A stretch of DNA of 64,000 nucleotides from Schlesneria sp. DSM 10557 (GCF_041860085.1 NZ_CP124747.1:4712001-4776000); one strand, 5' to 3'. Counted from the first letter of the stretch, positions 17,155-27,204 are shown. Notes: generated from the letters alone by a model not told the origin. Made by a program: numbers and translations.

Positions 17155-18318
17155 TCAGGCAGCGATCGATTCCGATGGTTTCTCGACCCAGCTCAGAATG
17201 ACGTCGGCAGTACGGCGAGTTGCACCTGTGGTGTGGACTCGGCTTCGGAGTGATTCGAGTTCCTTCGTGGCGTCAGCGAGCGCGGTGGGATCGCTGAGCC
17301 ACAGACTGGCGGAATCCACAACCTTTGCGATGACGGGTTTCGGGTCACCAACGCTGAAGTGCTCGGGCATAATCTTTCGGCCTGCGATCAGATTGGGCAG
17401 CGACCAGTACTTGCAAGTAATGACGACGCACCCGACCACGTAGGTCAGCCAGCTCGACCGGTACATCGCGACAAACGGTGTTCGTCTTGCCAGCATTTCA
17501 AGGCTGACTGACCCTGACACCATCACGGCACAATCGGCGATTTCGATAATTTCTGGCGTCTTGCCCACGAAAAACGACAGAGGAAGCGGTTGTTCCAGCT
17601 TTTGATACTGTTCAACACAGTAGCGCCGCTGCGAGTCTTTGTAGTTGGCAACCAGGAAATTGACATCGGGGAATTTAGCATGCAACTGCTGGATCGTGCT
17701 GAGCAGAAGCGGCCAGCAGCGAAGCACTTCCTGCCGCCGGGAACCCGGCAGGATCGCCACCGTGCGGTTGTCAGTGGAGGACCATTCCCGGCAGAAGACC
17801 TGATCCAATTGGCGTTCGGCAACCTCATCGAAGAACGGGTGACCGACATACATGACCGGGATACCCCTCTCGGCGTACCACTCTGTTTCAAACGTCAGGC
17901 CCGAAAGGACAAGGTCGACGTATTTGCGGACGCGACGGATTCGCCACGAACCCCAGGCCCAAAGTTGGGGGGGCATGTAGTATATGACAGGAATCCCGGC
18001 TGCTTTGGCTTTGCGGGCGATCCACCAGTTGAAACCAGGGAAGTCGACAAGCACAACGACGTCAGGTTTGTGACGGGCAAAATACTGTTCTGCCTGTTTG
18101 ACGAGTTTATAGAACTTCCAGATCAGCGGAAGGACAGCCACGATACCCATGACGGCCATCGATGTTAACGGAAACAGCAGGTGACACCCTGCTTCTTCCA
18201 TCGCGGAACCACCAAATCCTGAAATTCGAAGGCCCGGTCGCCGCCGTTGCAATTCCTTGATCAGGTGTGCGGCATGTTGGTCGCCGCTCGGCTCACCGAC
18301 AGAAAAGAAGATATGCAT
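17155..18318 (-). CDS. lpxB: Lipid-A-disaccharide synthase
   Basis: This 387-aa protein begins MHIFFSVGEPSGDQHAAHLIKEL, the LpxB N-terminal signature, and keeps GFGGSAMEEAG, VDFPGFNW, YMPPQLWAWG and ILPGSRRQEV in order. It condenses UDP-2,3-diacylglucosamine with lipid X to form lipid A disaccharide at the inner-membrane surface. Its presence supports an LPS-containing outer membrane. It is convergent with the degenerate activator operon (80-bp gap) and divergent from ku. No other lpx gene is adjacent. Confidence 0.96.
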   Translation of the reverse strand: MHIFFSVGEPSGDQHAAHLIKELQRRRPGLRISGFGGSAMEEAGCHLLFPLTSMAVMGIVAVLPLIWKFYKLVKQAEQYFARHKPDVVVLVDFPGFNWWIARKAKAAGIPVIYYMPPQLWAWGSWRIRRVRKYVDLVLSGLTFETEWYAERGIPVMYVGHPFFDEVAERQLDQVFCREWSSTDNRTVAILPGSRRQEVLRCWPLLLSTIQQLHAKFPDVNFLVANYKDSQRRYCVEQYQKLEQPLPLSFFVGKTPEIIEIADCAVMVSGSVSLEMLARRTPFVAMYRSSWLTYVVGCVVITCKYWSLPNLIAGRKIMPEHFSVGDPKPVIAKVVDSASLWLSDPTALADATKELESLRSRVHTTGATRRTADVILSWVEKPSESIAA

Positions 18319-18701
18319 GGGCTGAATTCGTCATTCTGGAGAGTCGTTGATACCACAGCAAAGATCGAACGGTTCTCAGAAATTGCAAATCTGGTCAAGA
18401 GGAATGTTCCGCCGTCGAGGCCCGAGGGGGCCGCGGGGTGTGTCAGCTGTATTAGGGTTTGCAGTTTAGATCCCCGCCTGCGCTGGGATTTTCACAATCA
18501 ATTTCCGGATGATCGTCTGCTGTGCACATCGTTGGGTTTTCGCTCAACGTCTCACTGGCCGAATTCCCATAGGAATTCGAATGTCATGTCGGAAACGAAA
18601 ACGCGGTGCCCGGCGCTGAATTTGCTTTCTGCTGATTCGGAGCCTGGGAGGCCCTGAACCCGTCCACGGATGTTTCATTGACCTCCACTCCTGGACACAT
18701 C
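18319..18701. other. Divergent intergenic region, lpxB / ku
   Basis: About 380 bp with no assignable gene. A perfect inverted repeat GAATTCC-cata-GGAATTC lies at 18561-18578, about 125 bp upstream of the chosen ku start, and could be an operator. No clear -35/-10 pair was identified. Confidence 0.4.
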
Positions 18702-19580
18702 ATGTCGTTTCGATCCAGCTGGAAGGGCTATCTCAAGCTCAGTCTCGTTTCTGTCCCGGTCAAAGCGTACTCGGCGGTCAGTTCTGATGAAGGTGAGATT
18801 CATTTCAATCAGCTCCATGAAAAATGCCATAGCCGCATCAAGTACGTGAAAACCTGCCCCAAGCACGGGGCAGTCCCATCAGAAGAGATTGTCTCGGGTT
18901 ACGAATACGCCAAGGGGCAGTACGTCGTAATGGACAGCAGCGAACTTGCTGCCTTGCGGGCTGATAAAGAAAAATCCGTCAACGTGGAAGCGATCGTTCC
19001 GGTCGGGGCAATCGATCCGATGTACCTGACCGAGAAATCGTCCTACCTGATTCCAGATGGACGCGTCGGGGAAAAACCTTACGCGGTGATCGAACAGTGC
19101 CTTGCCAGTCAGAATTCAATCGCCGTGGGGCGGCTGGTCATCAATGGCAAGGACGAAGTAGTCATGATCCGCCCGCTGGATGGGTTACTGGTCCTGACCG
19201 TCCTCAGCGGGGCGGCGCAAGTGAAACAACCGGGACTCTTCGCGTCCGAACTTCCCAAGGTCAGCGTCTCTGCTGCCGAAGTCAAAATGACGAAGACGTT
19301 GTTCGAGGCCTATTATCAGGAGGAGATCGATCTGGCTCAGTTTACGGACCAGTATACCGAGCGGGTAGCCCAGTTAGTGGAGTCGAAGATCAAGGGGGAC
19401 GACATCGTCACGTCTGTTCCCAGTGAAGAACCGGATGTGATCAACCTGATGGACGCCCTGAAGAAGAGCGTGGAGCAGGCGAAATCCCATTCCAGAAAAA
19501 CCAAGGTGATGGCGGAAAAGACCCCCGCCAAGACGACTCGGCTGAAAACCCCGGCGAAGCGGAAGTCGAAGTCTGCGTGA
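18702..19580 (+). CDS. ku: Non-homologous end-joining protein Ku
   Basis: This is a 292-aa bacterial Ku. I chose the ATG at 18702 because the family begins there (SFRSSWKGYLKLSLVSVPVKAY); a TTG at 18678 would add eight residues. The Ku core beta-barrel sequence continues to about residue 255, followed by a lysine/alanine/proline-rich tail (AEKTPAKTTRLKTPAKRKSK), as in other bacterial Ku proteins, where tails assist DNA and LigD binding. It forms a ring on DNA double-strand ends and recruits LigD, which is encoded convergently just downstream and shares a terminator region with it. Confidence 0.96.
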   Translation: MSFRSSWKGYLKLSLVSVPVKAYSAVSSDEGEIHFNQLHEKCHSRIKYVKTCPKHGAVPSEEIVSGYEYAKGQYVVMDSSELAALRADKEKSVNVEAIVPVGAIDPMYLTEKSSYLIPDGRVGEKPYAVIEQCLASQNSIAVGRLVINGKDEVVMIRPLDGLLVLTVLSGAAQVKQPGLFASELPKVSVSAAEVKMTKTLFEAYYQEEIDLAQFTDQYTERVAQLVESKIKGDDIVTSVPSEEPDVINLMDALKKSVEQAKSHSRKTKVMAEKTPAKTTRLKTPAKRKSKSA

Positions 19581-19592
19581 TCCCCTTGAGCC

Positions 19593-19619
19593 TGCGGCTG
19601 TCTGGTACCGACAGCCGCA
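19593..19619. terminator. Terminator hairpin between ku and ligD
   Basis: TGCGGCTGTC and GACAGCCGCA form a perfect 10-bp stem with a 7-base loop (TGGTACC), placed between the convergent stops of ku and ligD. The U tract is weak on both sides, so it may act bidirectionally with limited strength. Confidence 0.7.
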
Positions 19620-19681
19620 ACTTGCTTTGCCTTGGGCAAGGAATGGGGACGGCCCCTCGTCCTGCACCACCCTTCACCCCT

Positions 19682-22372
19682 TTAGTTCCGCAGCACCTTA
19701 TCCAGTTTCTTGCTCGGGGCAGAGAGGGATTGGCGGACTTTGGATATTTCCCGCCAGGGGTCTCGTTTCAGTGTCGCCAGCCGCTGCAGGGCTGTCTCGA
19801 TTGTGAAGTAGTCCGAAGTGATCTTCGTGGAAACTTCCTCCCACTCCAGTGGCATCGAAACGAAGGCATTCGCTTTGGCCCTGGTCGAATAGGGGGCCAC
19901 GGCCGTTGCCCCGCGCGCGTTTCGCAAGTAGTCGATAAAGATTTTGTTCTTTCTCGCGGCCTTCGACATGTTCGACGTGAAGCGGGCAGGAGCCGCTGCG
20001 ACGATCGCGTCCGCCACGTGTTTGCAGAACTCCTTCGCGTCGTCCCACTCATGCCGACGCTCAATCGGAAGGACGATGTGCAGGCCCTTGCCTCCTGTTG
20101 TTTTAATGAAACTCGCTAACCCGAGTTCGTGCAGAAAGTCGTGGATTTGTCGCGCGGACTCAACGACTTTCGCCCAAGAGACATTCTCGTCAGGATCCAG
20201 ATCAAAAATCAGACGATCAGGGCGTTCGAGGTGATCCTCGGTACTGCCCCAGGTGTGAATCTCGAGGCTTCCCATCTGGACGAGTGACAGTAGGCCCTCA
20301 ACATCGTCGACCACCACGTAATTCTTTGTCGCGGTACTTTCCTTGATTGGGATTTGTCGCAGATTCTCTGGAGCGCCGGGTTGGGGATGCTTCTGGTAGA
20401 AGCACTGTTTGCCAGCCCCGTCGGGGCAGCGCACCACCACGATGGGGCGGTGTACCACGTGGGGCAGGATCCATTCTGCGACTTCCTGGTAATAACGAGC
20501 GATGTCCAGTTTGGTGAGTTCAGCTTCCGGGTAGACGATCTTTTCAGGATGTGTGAAACGGACTCCCGCAAACATTTCTGACTGCGGATCGTAATCGGAG
20601 TTACCTTCTGCGGGTGCACCCTTGCTGTTCTGAGCCCGTTTGCTGCGGGACGTTTTCTGGGTCGCTGCCGCCGGTCGTGCCGGTTCCTTCTTGGGAGAGG
20701 CTTTTCTGGGGACGGGATTGGTCAGCACTTCCTCAAGTTTGGCAGGGACTTCCTGGCCGACGTCGCGTGGTGGCTTATCCTCTCGCAGGCCCTGGAAGGA
20801 GGCGTGTCGCAATCGCATGTCGCGAGTTTTGTCAGCGAACTTGATCTGTCCGACCAGCTTCGGCTGGATCCAGTGAGCCGTCCTCGCATCGCCGACTTTC
20901 CGCTGCAGATCAACGAACGGGGAATCTGACACTTCCAGTTCCTTCATGTTTGCATGAAGTTCCTTCAGCAGTTTTGCATCGAAGCCGGTGCCCACCTTAC
21001 CGGCGTAGTGCAGTTTTTGTTCGTCGTCATAAAATCCAACCAGCAGGGCGCCAAATCCGGTTCGCGATCCGGATGGGTCCGTGAAGCCACCAATCACAAA
21101 CTCTTCGTGTTTCAGGCACTTCACCTTAAGCCAGTCGGTGCCACGTCCCGGACGGTACGGCTGATCCAGTCGTTTGCAGATGATCCCTTCCAGATGGAGT
21201 TTGCATGCTTGTTTGAGGAAGACATCCCCCCTCCCCATGATGGGCTCTGAGTATTGGATGGATCGATGGTTGGATGTGGACTCCAGCAACGTCTGGAGTG
21301 CCTGTTTCCGTTCTTGCAGCGGCTGCTCGCGCAGGTCTTTTCCATCCAGATACAGCAGGTCGAAGACGTAGTATCGCAACTGTTCGGTACCCCGATCGCG
21401 GAAGGCGTTCTGCAGCGATTGGAAATCGGTCGTCCCGTCGCTACTCATGGCGACGACCTCGCCGTCGAGAATCGCCTGATCGCACTTCAGGTGAGCGGCC
21501 TGCCTGGCCAGTTCGGGAAGGCGCGCCGTCCAGTCTTTGTGGTTGCGTGTGACGAAGCGACTGGTTCCATCATCGATGTGGCAGATGATTCGATAGCCAT
21601 CAAATTTGATTTCGTGGCACCATTCATCCCCTTCTGGCGCCTCGTCAACCAGGGTGGCCAGTTGAACGCTGATTTTGTCAGGCTCGGGGATTGATGAAGC
21701 TTGAGTTCGCTTTGATTTGCTCGGCTTGGAGGAACTGCTTGAGCGAGTTCGTGATTTGGGGATGTCGGCCGTCTTTGTCGTTTGTTTTTTCTTTCCGGCG
21801 TCGGCGTCAGCGGCGATGGTGTCCAGATCGCGTTTTGACGAAACGCTGAGAGGTTGTTCCTCCAGGATATCCCCGTCGTCCATGGAGCGTGCCTGAGCAT
21901 CCCGTTCTTTGATGAGGAGCCATTGGGGCTTTTGAGACGAGCTGCCCTTGCGGCGAGTGCGGACGAGAGTCCAGCCCCCCTTCAGCTTCTTGCCTTTGAG
22001 ATTGAACTTCAGCTTTCCTTCCCGCAGTCCAGATTCCGGGTCCCCGATCGGTTCCCAGCTTCCCGTATCCCACAAGAGGACGGTACCTCCTCCATACTCC
22101 CCCTCGGGGATCGTTCCCTCAAACGTGCCATAGTCGACGGGATGATCTTCGACCTCAATGGCGAGGCGCTTCACTTTTGTATCGAGAGAGGGTCCTTTCG
22201 GGACTGCCCAGCTCTTCAGGACTCCATCCAGTTCCAGACGGAAGTCATAGTGCAGGTGCGATGCGTCGTGCTTCTGAACGACGTACGACCAGCCTTTTCT
22301 CGCCTTGGTTTGGGCCGGGGGTTCCGGCGTTTTGTCGAATCGACGCTTGCGCTGGTAGTCGGTGAGTCCCAT
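19682..22372 (-). CDS. ligD: Multifunctional DNA ligase D (PE-LIG-POL)
   Basis: This 896-aa three-domain enzyme has the order phosphoesterase, ligase, polymerase. The PE domain (about 1-170) keeps His35, His41, Asp43, Arg45 and His77, spaced as in the Pseudomonas enzyme. The ATP-dependent ligase (about 235-540) has the nucleotidyl lysine Lys256 in EIKFDGYR. Two basic, low-complexity linkers (about 180-230 and 560-595) separate the domains. The primase-polymerase domain (about 600-896) contains LIFDLDPDE. With Ku it should carry out end processing, gap filling and sealing of double-strand breaks. A LigD of all three domains next to ku suggests a complete two-gene NHEJ system. Confidence 0.96.
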   Translation of the reverse strand: MGLTDYQRKRRFDKTPEPPAQTKARKGWSYVVQKHDASHLHYDFRLELDGVLKSWAVPKGPSLDTKVKRLAIEVEDHPVDYGTFEGTIPEGEYGGGTVLLWDTGSWEPIGDPESGLREGKLKFNLKGKKLKGGWTLVRTRRKGSSSQKPQWLLIKERDAQARSMDDGDILEEQPLSVSSKRDLDTIAADADAGKKKQTTKTADIPKSRTRSSSSSKPSKSKRTQASSIPEPDKISVQLATLVDEAPEGDEWCHEIKFDGYRIICHIDDGTSRFVTRNHKDWTARLPELARQAAHLKCDQAILDGEVVAMSSDGTTDFQSLQNAFRDRGTEQLRYYVFDLLYLDGKDLREQPLQERKQALQTLLESTSNHRSIQYSEPIMGRGDVFLKQACKLHLEGIICKRLDQPYRPGRGTDWLKVKCLKHEEFVIGGFTDPSGSRTGFGALLVGFYDDEQKLHYAGKVGTGFDAKLLKELHANMKELEVSDSPFVDLQRKVGDARTAHWIQPKLVGQIKFADKTRDMRLRHASFQGLREDKPPRDVGQEVPAKLEEVLTNPVPRKASPKKEPARPAAATQKTSRSKRAQNSKGAPAEGNSDYDPQSEMFAGVRFTHPEKIVYPEAELTKLDIARYYQEVAEWILPHVVHRPIVVVRCPDGAGKQCFYQKHPQPGAPENLRQIPIKESTATKNYVVVDDVEGLLSLVQMGSLEIHTWGSTEDHLERPDRLIFDLDPDENVSWAKVVESARQIHDFLHELGLASFIKTTGGKGLHIVLPIERRHEWDDAKEFCKHVADAIVAAAPARFTSNMSKAARKNKIFIDYLRNARGATAVAPYSTRAKANAFVSMPLEWEEVSTKITSDYFTIETALQRLATLKRDPWREISKVRQSLSAPSKKLDKVLRN

Positions 22373-22705
22373 CTAATGATCTCGCTGATCAATATGAGTG
22401 GAGAGCGACCAGGGAGCGGACGGCGACGACGCACCCGTTCGGTTCGCACCCACTGCTGCCCCATCTGGTATGACCTGCCACAATGAGTGAGCAGGTCTCA
22501 TACCCGGATGTCTCACGGGCAGCCAGAGGCCAGTCAGATTTGCCGGGAAGGGAGAGTCACCGGCACGGGAGCCCGGAAGGTGCCGCGTGCGAGAAAATAA
22601 AAGGTGGCTGCGCGGAATCTCTCTTCCGCCGCAGCCCGATTCAATGGCACGCAATCATAAAGGACTTGAGCAACTGAGACTTGGGACGGGCAGGTGCTGC
22701 TTCCA
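22373..22705. other. Intergenic region between ispH and ligD
   Basis: This 333-bp gap lies between two minus-strand genes. It holds the ispH terminator (22590-22635) and presumably the ligD promoter nearer 22373. No assignable ORF. Confidence 0.5.
22590..22635 (-). terminator. Rho-independent terminator of ispH
   Basis: On the minus strand a stem GGCTGCG+CGGAA pairs with TTCCG+CGCAGCC (12 bp with one bulged base, six-base loop at 22618-22623) and is followed by ACCTTTTATTTTC. The U-rich tail on the ispH coding strand makes this a convincing intrinsic terminator about 70 bp after the ispH stop. Confidence 0.85.
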
Positions 22706-23647
22706 TCATGCCTTGGCGGTTTGCAGGGCTCGCAGTTCCCGTGGAAGTGGGAATGAGACGTGTTCTTCCCGCGTTGTCACCTCTTCTGCCGTGGCGCCGA
22801 ATTCGGTGCTCAGCCACCCGATGCAATCCTGAACGACGACTTCCGGCGCGCTGGCCCCGGCCGTGATCAGCACCGTCGAAACGTTCTGGAACCACTCTCG
22901 CTGCAATTCCTGAGCTCCATCGATCAGGTGCGAGGGCTTACCCAGTAACGCTCCGATTTCCTGAAGTCGACGGCTGTTAGAGCTGTTCTGGCTTCCCACG
23001 ACGATCACGATGTCGGAACGTTGGGCGAGTTGTTTCACAGCGTCCTGGCGATTGGTTGTCGCGTAGCAGATGTCTTCCTTCGGGGGGCTCTCGATCTTGG
23101 GGAATCGCTGCTTGAGCGCCGAAATCACGCGACCCGCTTCTTCCACGCTGAGCGTCGTCTGGGTGAGGTAGGCGAGCTTTGCGTCGAGTGGGAAGGACAG
23201 CTTTTCAATATCTTCAGGTTCTTCGATGAGTGTGATGCTGGCTGGGGCCTCACCCATCGTCCCGATGACCTCGTCATGTCCCTCGTGCCCGATCAGGATG
23301 ATGTGGTACCCCTCGCGTGCGTATTTAATCGCTTCGAGATGGACCTTCGTTACCAGGGGGCAAGTGGCGTCGATGGTTTGCAACTTACGCTGTCGGGATT
23401 GTTCCCGGATTTCGGGTGACACTCCGTGTGCCGAGTACAGTAGCAGTGAACCGATGGGAACTTCGGAAACGGAATTGACGAAAGTCACTCCCTGCTTCTG
23501 AAATCGCTCGACCACGTACTTGTTGTGCACGATCTCGTGGTAAACGTAGATGTTCGAACCGAACATGCGAATTGTTTCGTCCAGACATTCGATCGCCATA
23601 TTCACGCCGGCACAAAAGCCACGCGGATTCGCCACAAGAATTTTCAT
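22706..23647 (-). CDS. ispH: 4-hydroxy-3-methylbut-2-enyl diphosphate reductase
   Basis: This 313-aa IspH/LytB has the three conserved iron-sulfur cysteines, in NPRGFCAGV, IDATCPLVTKVH and EDICYATTNRQ. It makes IPP and DMAPP from HMBPP, the last step of the MEP isoprenoid pathway. ispE lies in the same window at 27859-28779 and a polyprenyl diphosphate synthase at 25951-26961, so this part of the chromosome is enriched in isoprenoid genes although they are not one operon. Confidence 0.97.
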   Translation of the reverse strand: MKILVANPRGFCAGVNMAIECLDETIRMFGSNIYVYHEIVHNKYVVERFQKQGVTFVNSVSEVPIGSLLLYSAHGVSPEIREQSRQRKLQTIDATCPLVTKVHLEAIKYAREGYHIILIGHEGHDEVIGTMGEAPASITLIEEPEDIEKLSFPLDAKLAYLTQTTLSVEEAGRVISALKQRFPKIESPPKEDICYATTNRQDAVKQLAQRSDIVIVVGSQNSSNSRRLQEIGALLGKPSHLIDGAQELQREWFQNVSTVLITAGASAPEVVVQDCIGWLSTEFGATAEEVTTREEHVSFPLPRELRALQTAKA

Positions 23648-23767
23648 CGAGATTCCAATTCCAGAAATTCATTCAGGTCCCGCCCGGATTCTAGCAGCGG
23701 AATCGGGATTGAGGAGAGCGCTCGCAGGCTTCGTGAGTCATGACACGGGAATCGGGCAGCACGCCTG

Positions 23768-25495
23768 TCACGTGACTTCGGCTGGTTCGCTGCCACTTGT
23801 TTCGCTTGATGAGGGCCGGCGATTCAGGATGACCACGGTATCCGCAGCCAGGTCACCCAGTCGCTGCCAGTGAGGAGTAAACGCAATCAGCAGGATGCCG
23901 GGGATCCAGGTCAGGAAAAAGAAGCCATCAACGTACACTAGAAGTTCGCGGGTCAGCGAGCGCAACAGCCCAGGGGGCCGCAACGTGGTCTGCAACGCGC
24001 GGATTCCGCAAAGCCACTTGCCTGGCGTAATTCCGTAGAGTCCTTGCATGAAGCTCAAGAAGATGACTCCGAGGAACCAGATTCCGAACGTGGCGAACAC
24101 GAGTTCCACCAATTGAGAACGGATCGGATCTGTCATCCCCAACTTTTCGGCCTCGACTAGATACGGCACTGACATGCCGATGCCGATAAATACGGGGCAA
24201 GTGGAAATCAGCAGGTCGATGCCACGGGCAATGGCTCGTCGAGCAACGGAGGCCTGGGTGACGGTCCGCTTGCCAAACAGATACCCGCTACTTCGGTAAC
24301 GGCGCATCAGCCAGGAGGTGCCGACGGTCAGCATCGTGACTCCGAGAGCGTAACTCAGGAATGTGGGAACGACGGAGAGAAACCATTCCAGGAGGGGCGA
24401 GATGGGCTCGAACGGGGCGACTCGCTTCAGCGTCGAGTTTCCCAACTCATACAAATGCAGGAAATCGCTGACCAGATACGCGGGCGTTCCCCCCACTCCC
24501 GCCAGACTCTCTGTGAAGAGATTCTCAGAAAGGGGCATGTGGATCCAGGCGTTGTCCTGCCAACGAATTTGCTCAATACTATGGTTGAGGGAAGGCACGT
24601 AGTAAATACGGATGTCTCCATCAACATCGACCACGTCCCATACTGTTCCCCAGTTGGAAATTTGATTGATGGGAGTCCAGCCAGCTTCCCTGTCCGTCTC
24701 CGAACCCAACTCGGGGAGCGGACTGTTAGCGGGATTCGACGCCGACGCCGCAGGCGAGTCGCTCACAAATGAAAGTCCCTCACGAAAACGGACTGACGTA
24801 CCATTGGAGTGGAACAGATAGATCGAGTTCGATGTCGCCAGGACGCGTACTTGGGGGAATAACCAGGCGGCTCCCGTCGCGTTCATTCCAGGGATATCAA
24901 GCCTCCCCGCTTCAGACCACTCGTTGTTCTGCCATACCAGTAGATCGTAGTCGTCGTTCGTGTTGCGGTCGATCACCGCTAGTTCGCCGTGGTAAAGAAA
25001 AGGATTTGAGGGCTCGTTTAGAGCACGGATCGGCCGTCGAGGAATGGCCTGCTCATCCACGATACGGGTCATCACCGATTTCGAGATGCACCATAACTCA
25101 TCCCCTACGGAAATTACCCCGGTTGCTCCCGGCTCCAGGCTGATGCCTGAGTCCCGAGTCGCCCCGTCGCTCGGGTTGATGACGACCAGCCGCGATTGTG
25201 GCGGAACAAATCCCGGTCGGCGTACTGCGGGAAGAGGTGTCGTGGCAACCGAGACCCATAATTCCCCTTTGTGAAGGGCCGCGCAGTGAGGCAGCAGCGA
25301 GTTGTTCCCGGTCCCGATGGCGCTGGAGCGACCTCCTGAACGGGGATACTGCAGCCCGATTGAAATCGCCGCGAAAGAAATGACCTGTAACGCAATCGAC
25401 GCGAAAGTCAGGAGAACCACCAGGAAAATGTATCTTCCCGGATAGGGAGGCCATATGAGAGTACTCGGATCGGGCACAGCTCGGTTTGTCGACAT
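23768..25495 (-). CDS. RDD-family membrane protein with large extracytoplasmic domain
   Basis: This is a 575-aa protein. The ATG at 25495 is preferred over a TTG two codons upstream. A transmembrane helix lies at about 25-48 (FLVVLLTFASIALQVISFAAI). A long polar region (about 60-355) with repeated Trp/Asp/Gly-rich strands, such as GELWVSVATT, DELWCISK and NNEWSEAGRL, suggests a beta-propeller-like fold. A second helix is near 375-395, and a C-terminal RDD domain of about 165 residues has several helices. RDD proteins are poorly understood membrane proteins, some linked to ion transport. The function of this one is unknown. Confidence 0.8.
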   Translation of the reverse strand: MSTNRAVPDPSTLIWPPYPGRYIFLVVLLTFASIALQVISFAAISIGLQYPRSGGRSSAIGTGNNSLLPHCAALHKGELWVSVATTPLPAVRRPGFVPPQSRLVVINPSDGATRDSGISLEPGATGVISVGDELWCISKSVMTRIVDEQAIPRRPIRALNEPSNPFLYHGELAVIDRNTNDDYDLLVWQNNEWSEAGRLDIPGMNATGAAWLFPQVRVLATSNSIYLFHSNGTSVRFREGLSFVSDSPAASASNPANSPLPELGSETDREAGWTPINQISNWGTVWDVVDVDGDIRIYYVPSLNHSIEQIRWQDNAWIHMPLSENLFTESLAGVGGTPAYLVSDFLHLYELGNSTLKRVAPFEPISPLLEWFLSVVPTFLSYALGVTMLTVGTSWLMRRYRSSGYLFGKRTVTQASVARRAIARGIDLLISTCPVFIGIGMSVPYLVEAEKLGMTDPIRSQLVELVFATFGIWFLGVIFLSFMQGLYGITPGKWLCGIRALQTTLRPPGLLRSLTRELLVYVDGFFFLTWIPGILLIAFTPHWQRLGDLAADTVVILNRRPSSSETSGSEPAEVT

Positions 25496-25950
25496 GGCCA
25501 AGGTCCATTCCTGAAGTGTGTGGCGACCCGGAATTCTCTCTGTGGGGTGAATTTACCTGATTTTGTCTCCAATTCCATGGCGAATGGTCTGACGGGGCAA
25601 TCGGGGCATCGAAACAGTACAGGACAAACCAGAAAGTGGTTTCATCGGAGAACGTTTCGGCGAGCAAAAGGGCCGGAGGTGGGGATCGGGCAGGAATGTT
25701 TTCCGACCCTCGGAACGGGCAGTGGTATTGGCGTTTCCAAGAGTCAGCCGATAACCTACTCTCCTCTGGAATTCTTGTGGAAGGGTAATCCCCCGTCCTC
25801 ACGCCATTCCACATCTGACATCCAAAGTCAGAGTCCATTGTTGTAGGCCGTTGCTTTTTCGAGTGCTGTGTTAACCTTTGGGGATCGGCTACGGTTAGCA
25901 CAGGGGCCGACTGGGTAGTTGCGAGATCCGATCCGAAATCACGGTGTGAA
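25496..25950. other. Divergent intergenic region, RDD protein / polyprenyl synthase
   Basis: About 455 bp without an assignable gene. An imperfect inverted repeat, TTAACC...GGTTA, lies around 25870-25898 upstream of the polyprenyl synthase. It should contain both promoters, but none is clear. Confidence 0.4.
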
Positions 25951-26961
25951 ATGTCTCATCAGAGTTCAGGCGAGTCAGTAGTGCAGGGTGTTCCGGTTTT
26001 GACCGCGGTCGAACAGGCCATCGGTCCGGAATTGCTCGAAGCTGAGCAGATTCTGGCCGAAGAACTGCACAGCTCTAACCCCTACGTGTGCGACATTTTA
26101 CATCATTCAACCCGGTTTCGTGGCAAGCGGTTACGCCCAATGCTGCTCTTGCTGACAGCGAAAGCGACAGGCGGAATTCGACAAGACCACAAAATTCTTT
26201 CTGCTGTCGTTGAGATGATTCATCTCGCGACTCTGGTCCATGATGACGTTCTGGACGAAGCGGAAACGCGACGCCATGTGGCAACCGTCAACTCACGCTG
26301 GAACAACGAAACCAGTGTGCTCTTCGGTGACTACCTCTTTACCCATTCGTTTCATCTGGCAAGCAGTCTCGACACGACGTACGCCTGTCGCCGAATCGGT
26401 CGGGCGACCAATATCGTCTGCGAGGGAGAACTGTCTCAGATCAAGGAACGGGGTAATCTGGATCTGACCGAGGAAGCGTACTTCAAGATTATCGATGGGA
26501 AAACGGCTGAATTGACGGCGCTGTGTGGTCATTTAGGGGCCTACTATTCCCAGTCGGAACCTTCAGTCGTTGCCGCGCTTGAGCAGTACGGTCGATCGCT
26601 CGGGCTGGCATTCCAGATTGCTGACGATGTACTGGATTTGATGGGCAGCGAAGGAAAGATTGGTAAGTCACTGGGCAGTGATTTGCTCAAACAGAAACTC
26701 ACCCTGCCGCTGATTCGTCTCCTTCAGACAGCTTCCGAGCAGGAATCGCAAGAGATTCGTCAGTTGCTGGCGCATCCCGATGAAACAACGCGAAGTCGCC
26801 TGACACCTTACTTCGAGCGCAGCGATGCGTTCAGCTACACCAGTCGCGTGGCGAAGAATCTGGCCAGCGAGGCACGAAATCAACTGGAACTGCTACCACA
26901 GACTCCTGCCCGCCGAATCCTGGCAGACATCGCCGAGTTTGCTGTGCAGCGAACGTTCTGA
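25951..26961 (+). CDS. Polyprenyl diphosphate synthase
   Basis: This 336-aa trans-isoprenyl diphosphate synthase carries the first aspartate-rich motif DDVLDEAETRR and the second DDVLD in QIADDVLDLMG, plus the LRPMLLLLTAKA region. It elongates allylic diphosphates with IPP, most probably to a long chain (hepta- to nonaprenyl) for menaquinone. The exact chain length cannot be read directly. Its length and motif spacing are normal, and it stands alone. Confidence 0.94.
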   Translation: MSHQSSGESVVQGVPVLTAVEQAIGPELLEAEQILAEELHSSNPYVCDILHHSTRFRGKRLRPMLLLLTAKATGGIRQDHKILSAVVEMIHLATLVHDDVLDEAETRRHVATVNSRWNNETSVLFGDYLFTHSFHLASSLDTTYACRRIGRATNIVCEGELSQIKERGNLDLTEEAYFKIIDGKTAELTALCGHLGAYYSQSEPSVVAALEQYGRSLGLAFQIADDVLDLMGSEGKIGKSLGSDLLKQKLTLPLIRLLQTASEQESQEIRQLLAHPDETTRSRLTPYFERSDAFSYTSRVAKNLASEARNQLELLPQTPARRILADIAEFAVQRTF

Positions 26962-27204
26962 TCCTCGGGCGGCGTCGCATTCATTCCGCGTTTCGATAAA
27001 TCCAGTGACATCGCTGGGGGCAATGGCGCCTGCTCGAATAGATGGACTGTAGGCAGCTCGTCAGTGAATAGCGTTTGAGTGATCGACGCGTGTTGATGCG
27101 TAGCGTGCAGCAGTTCAAAGACGACAAACCTGATACCTCGCCTGCACGATGTAAGAGGTCGTTCAGAGCACCACGTTATTCCGATTCTCAAGGGGTCTCA
27201 GGTC

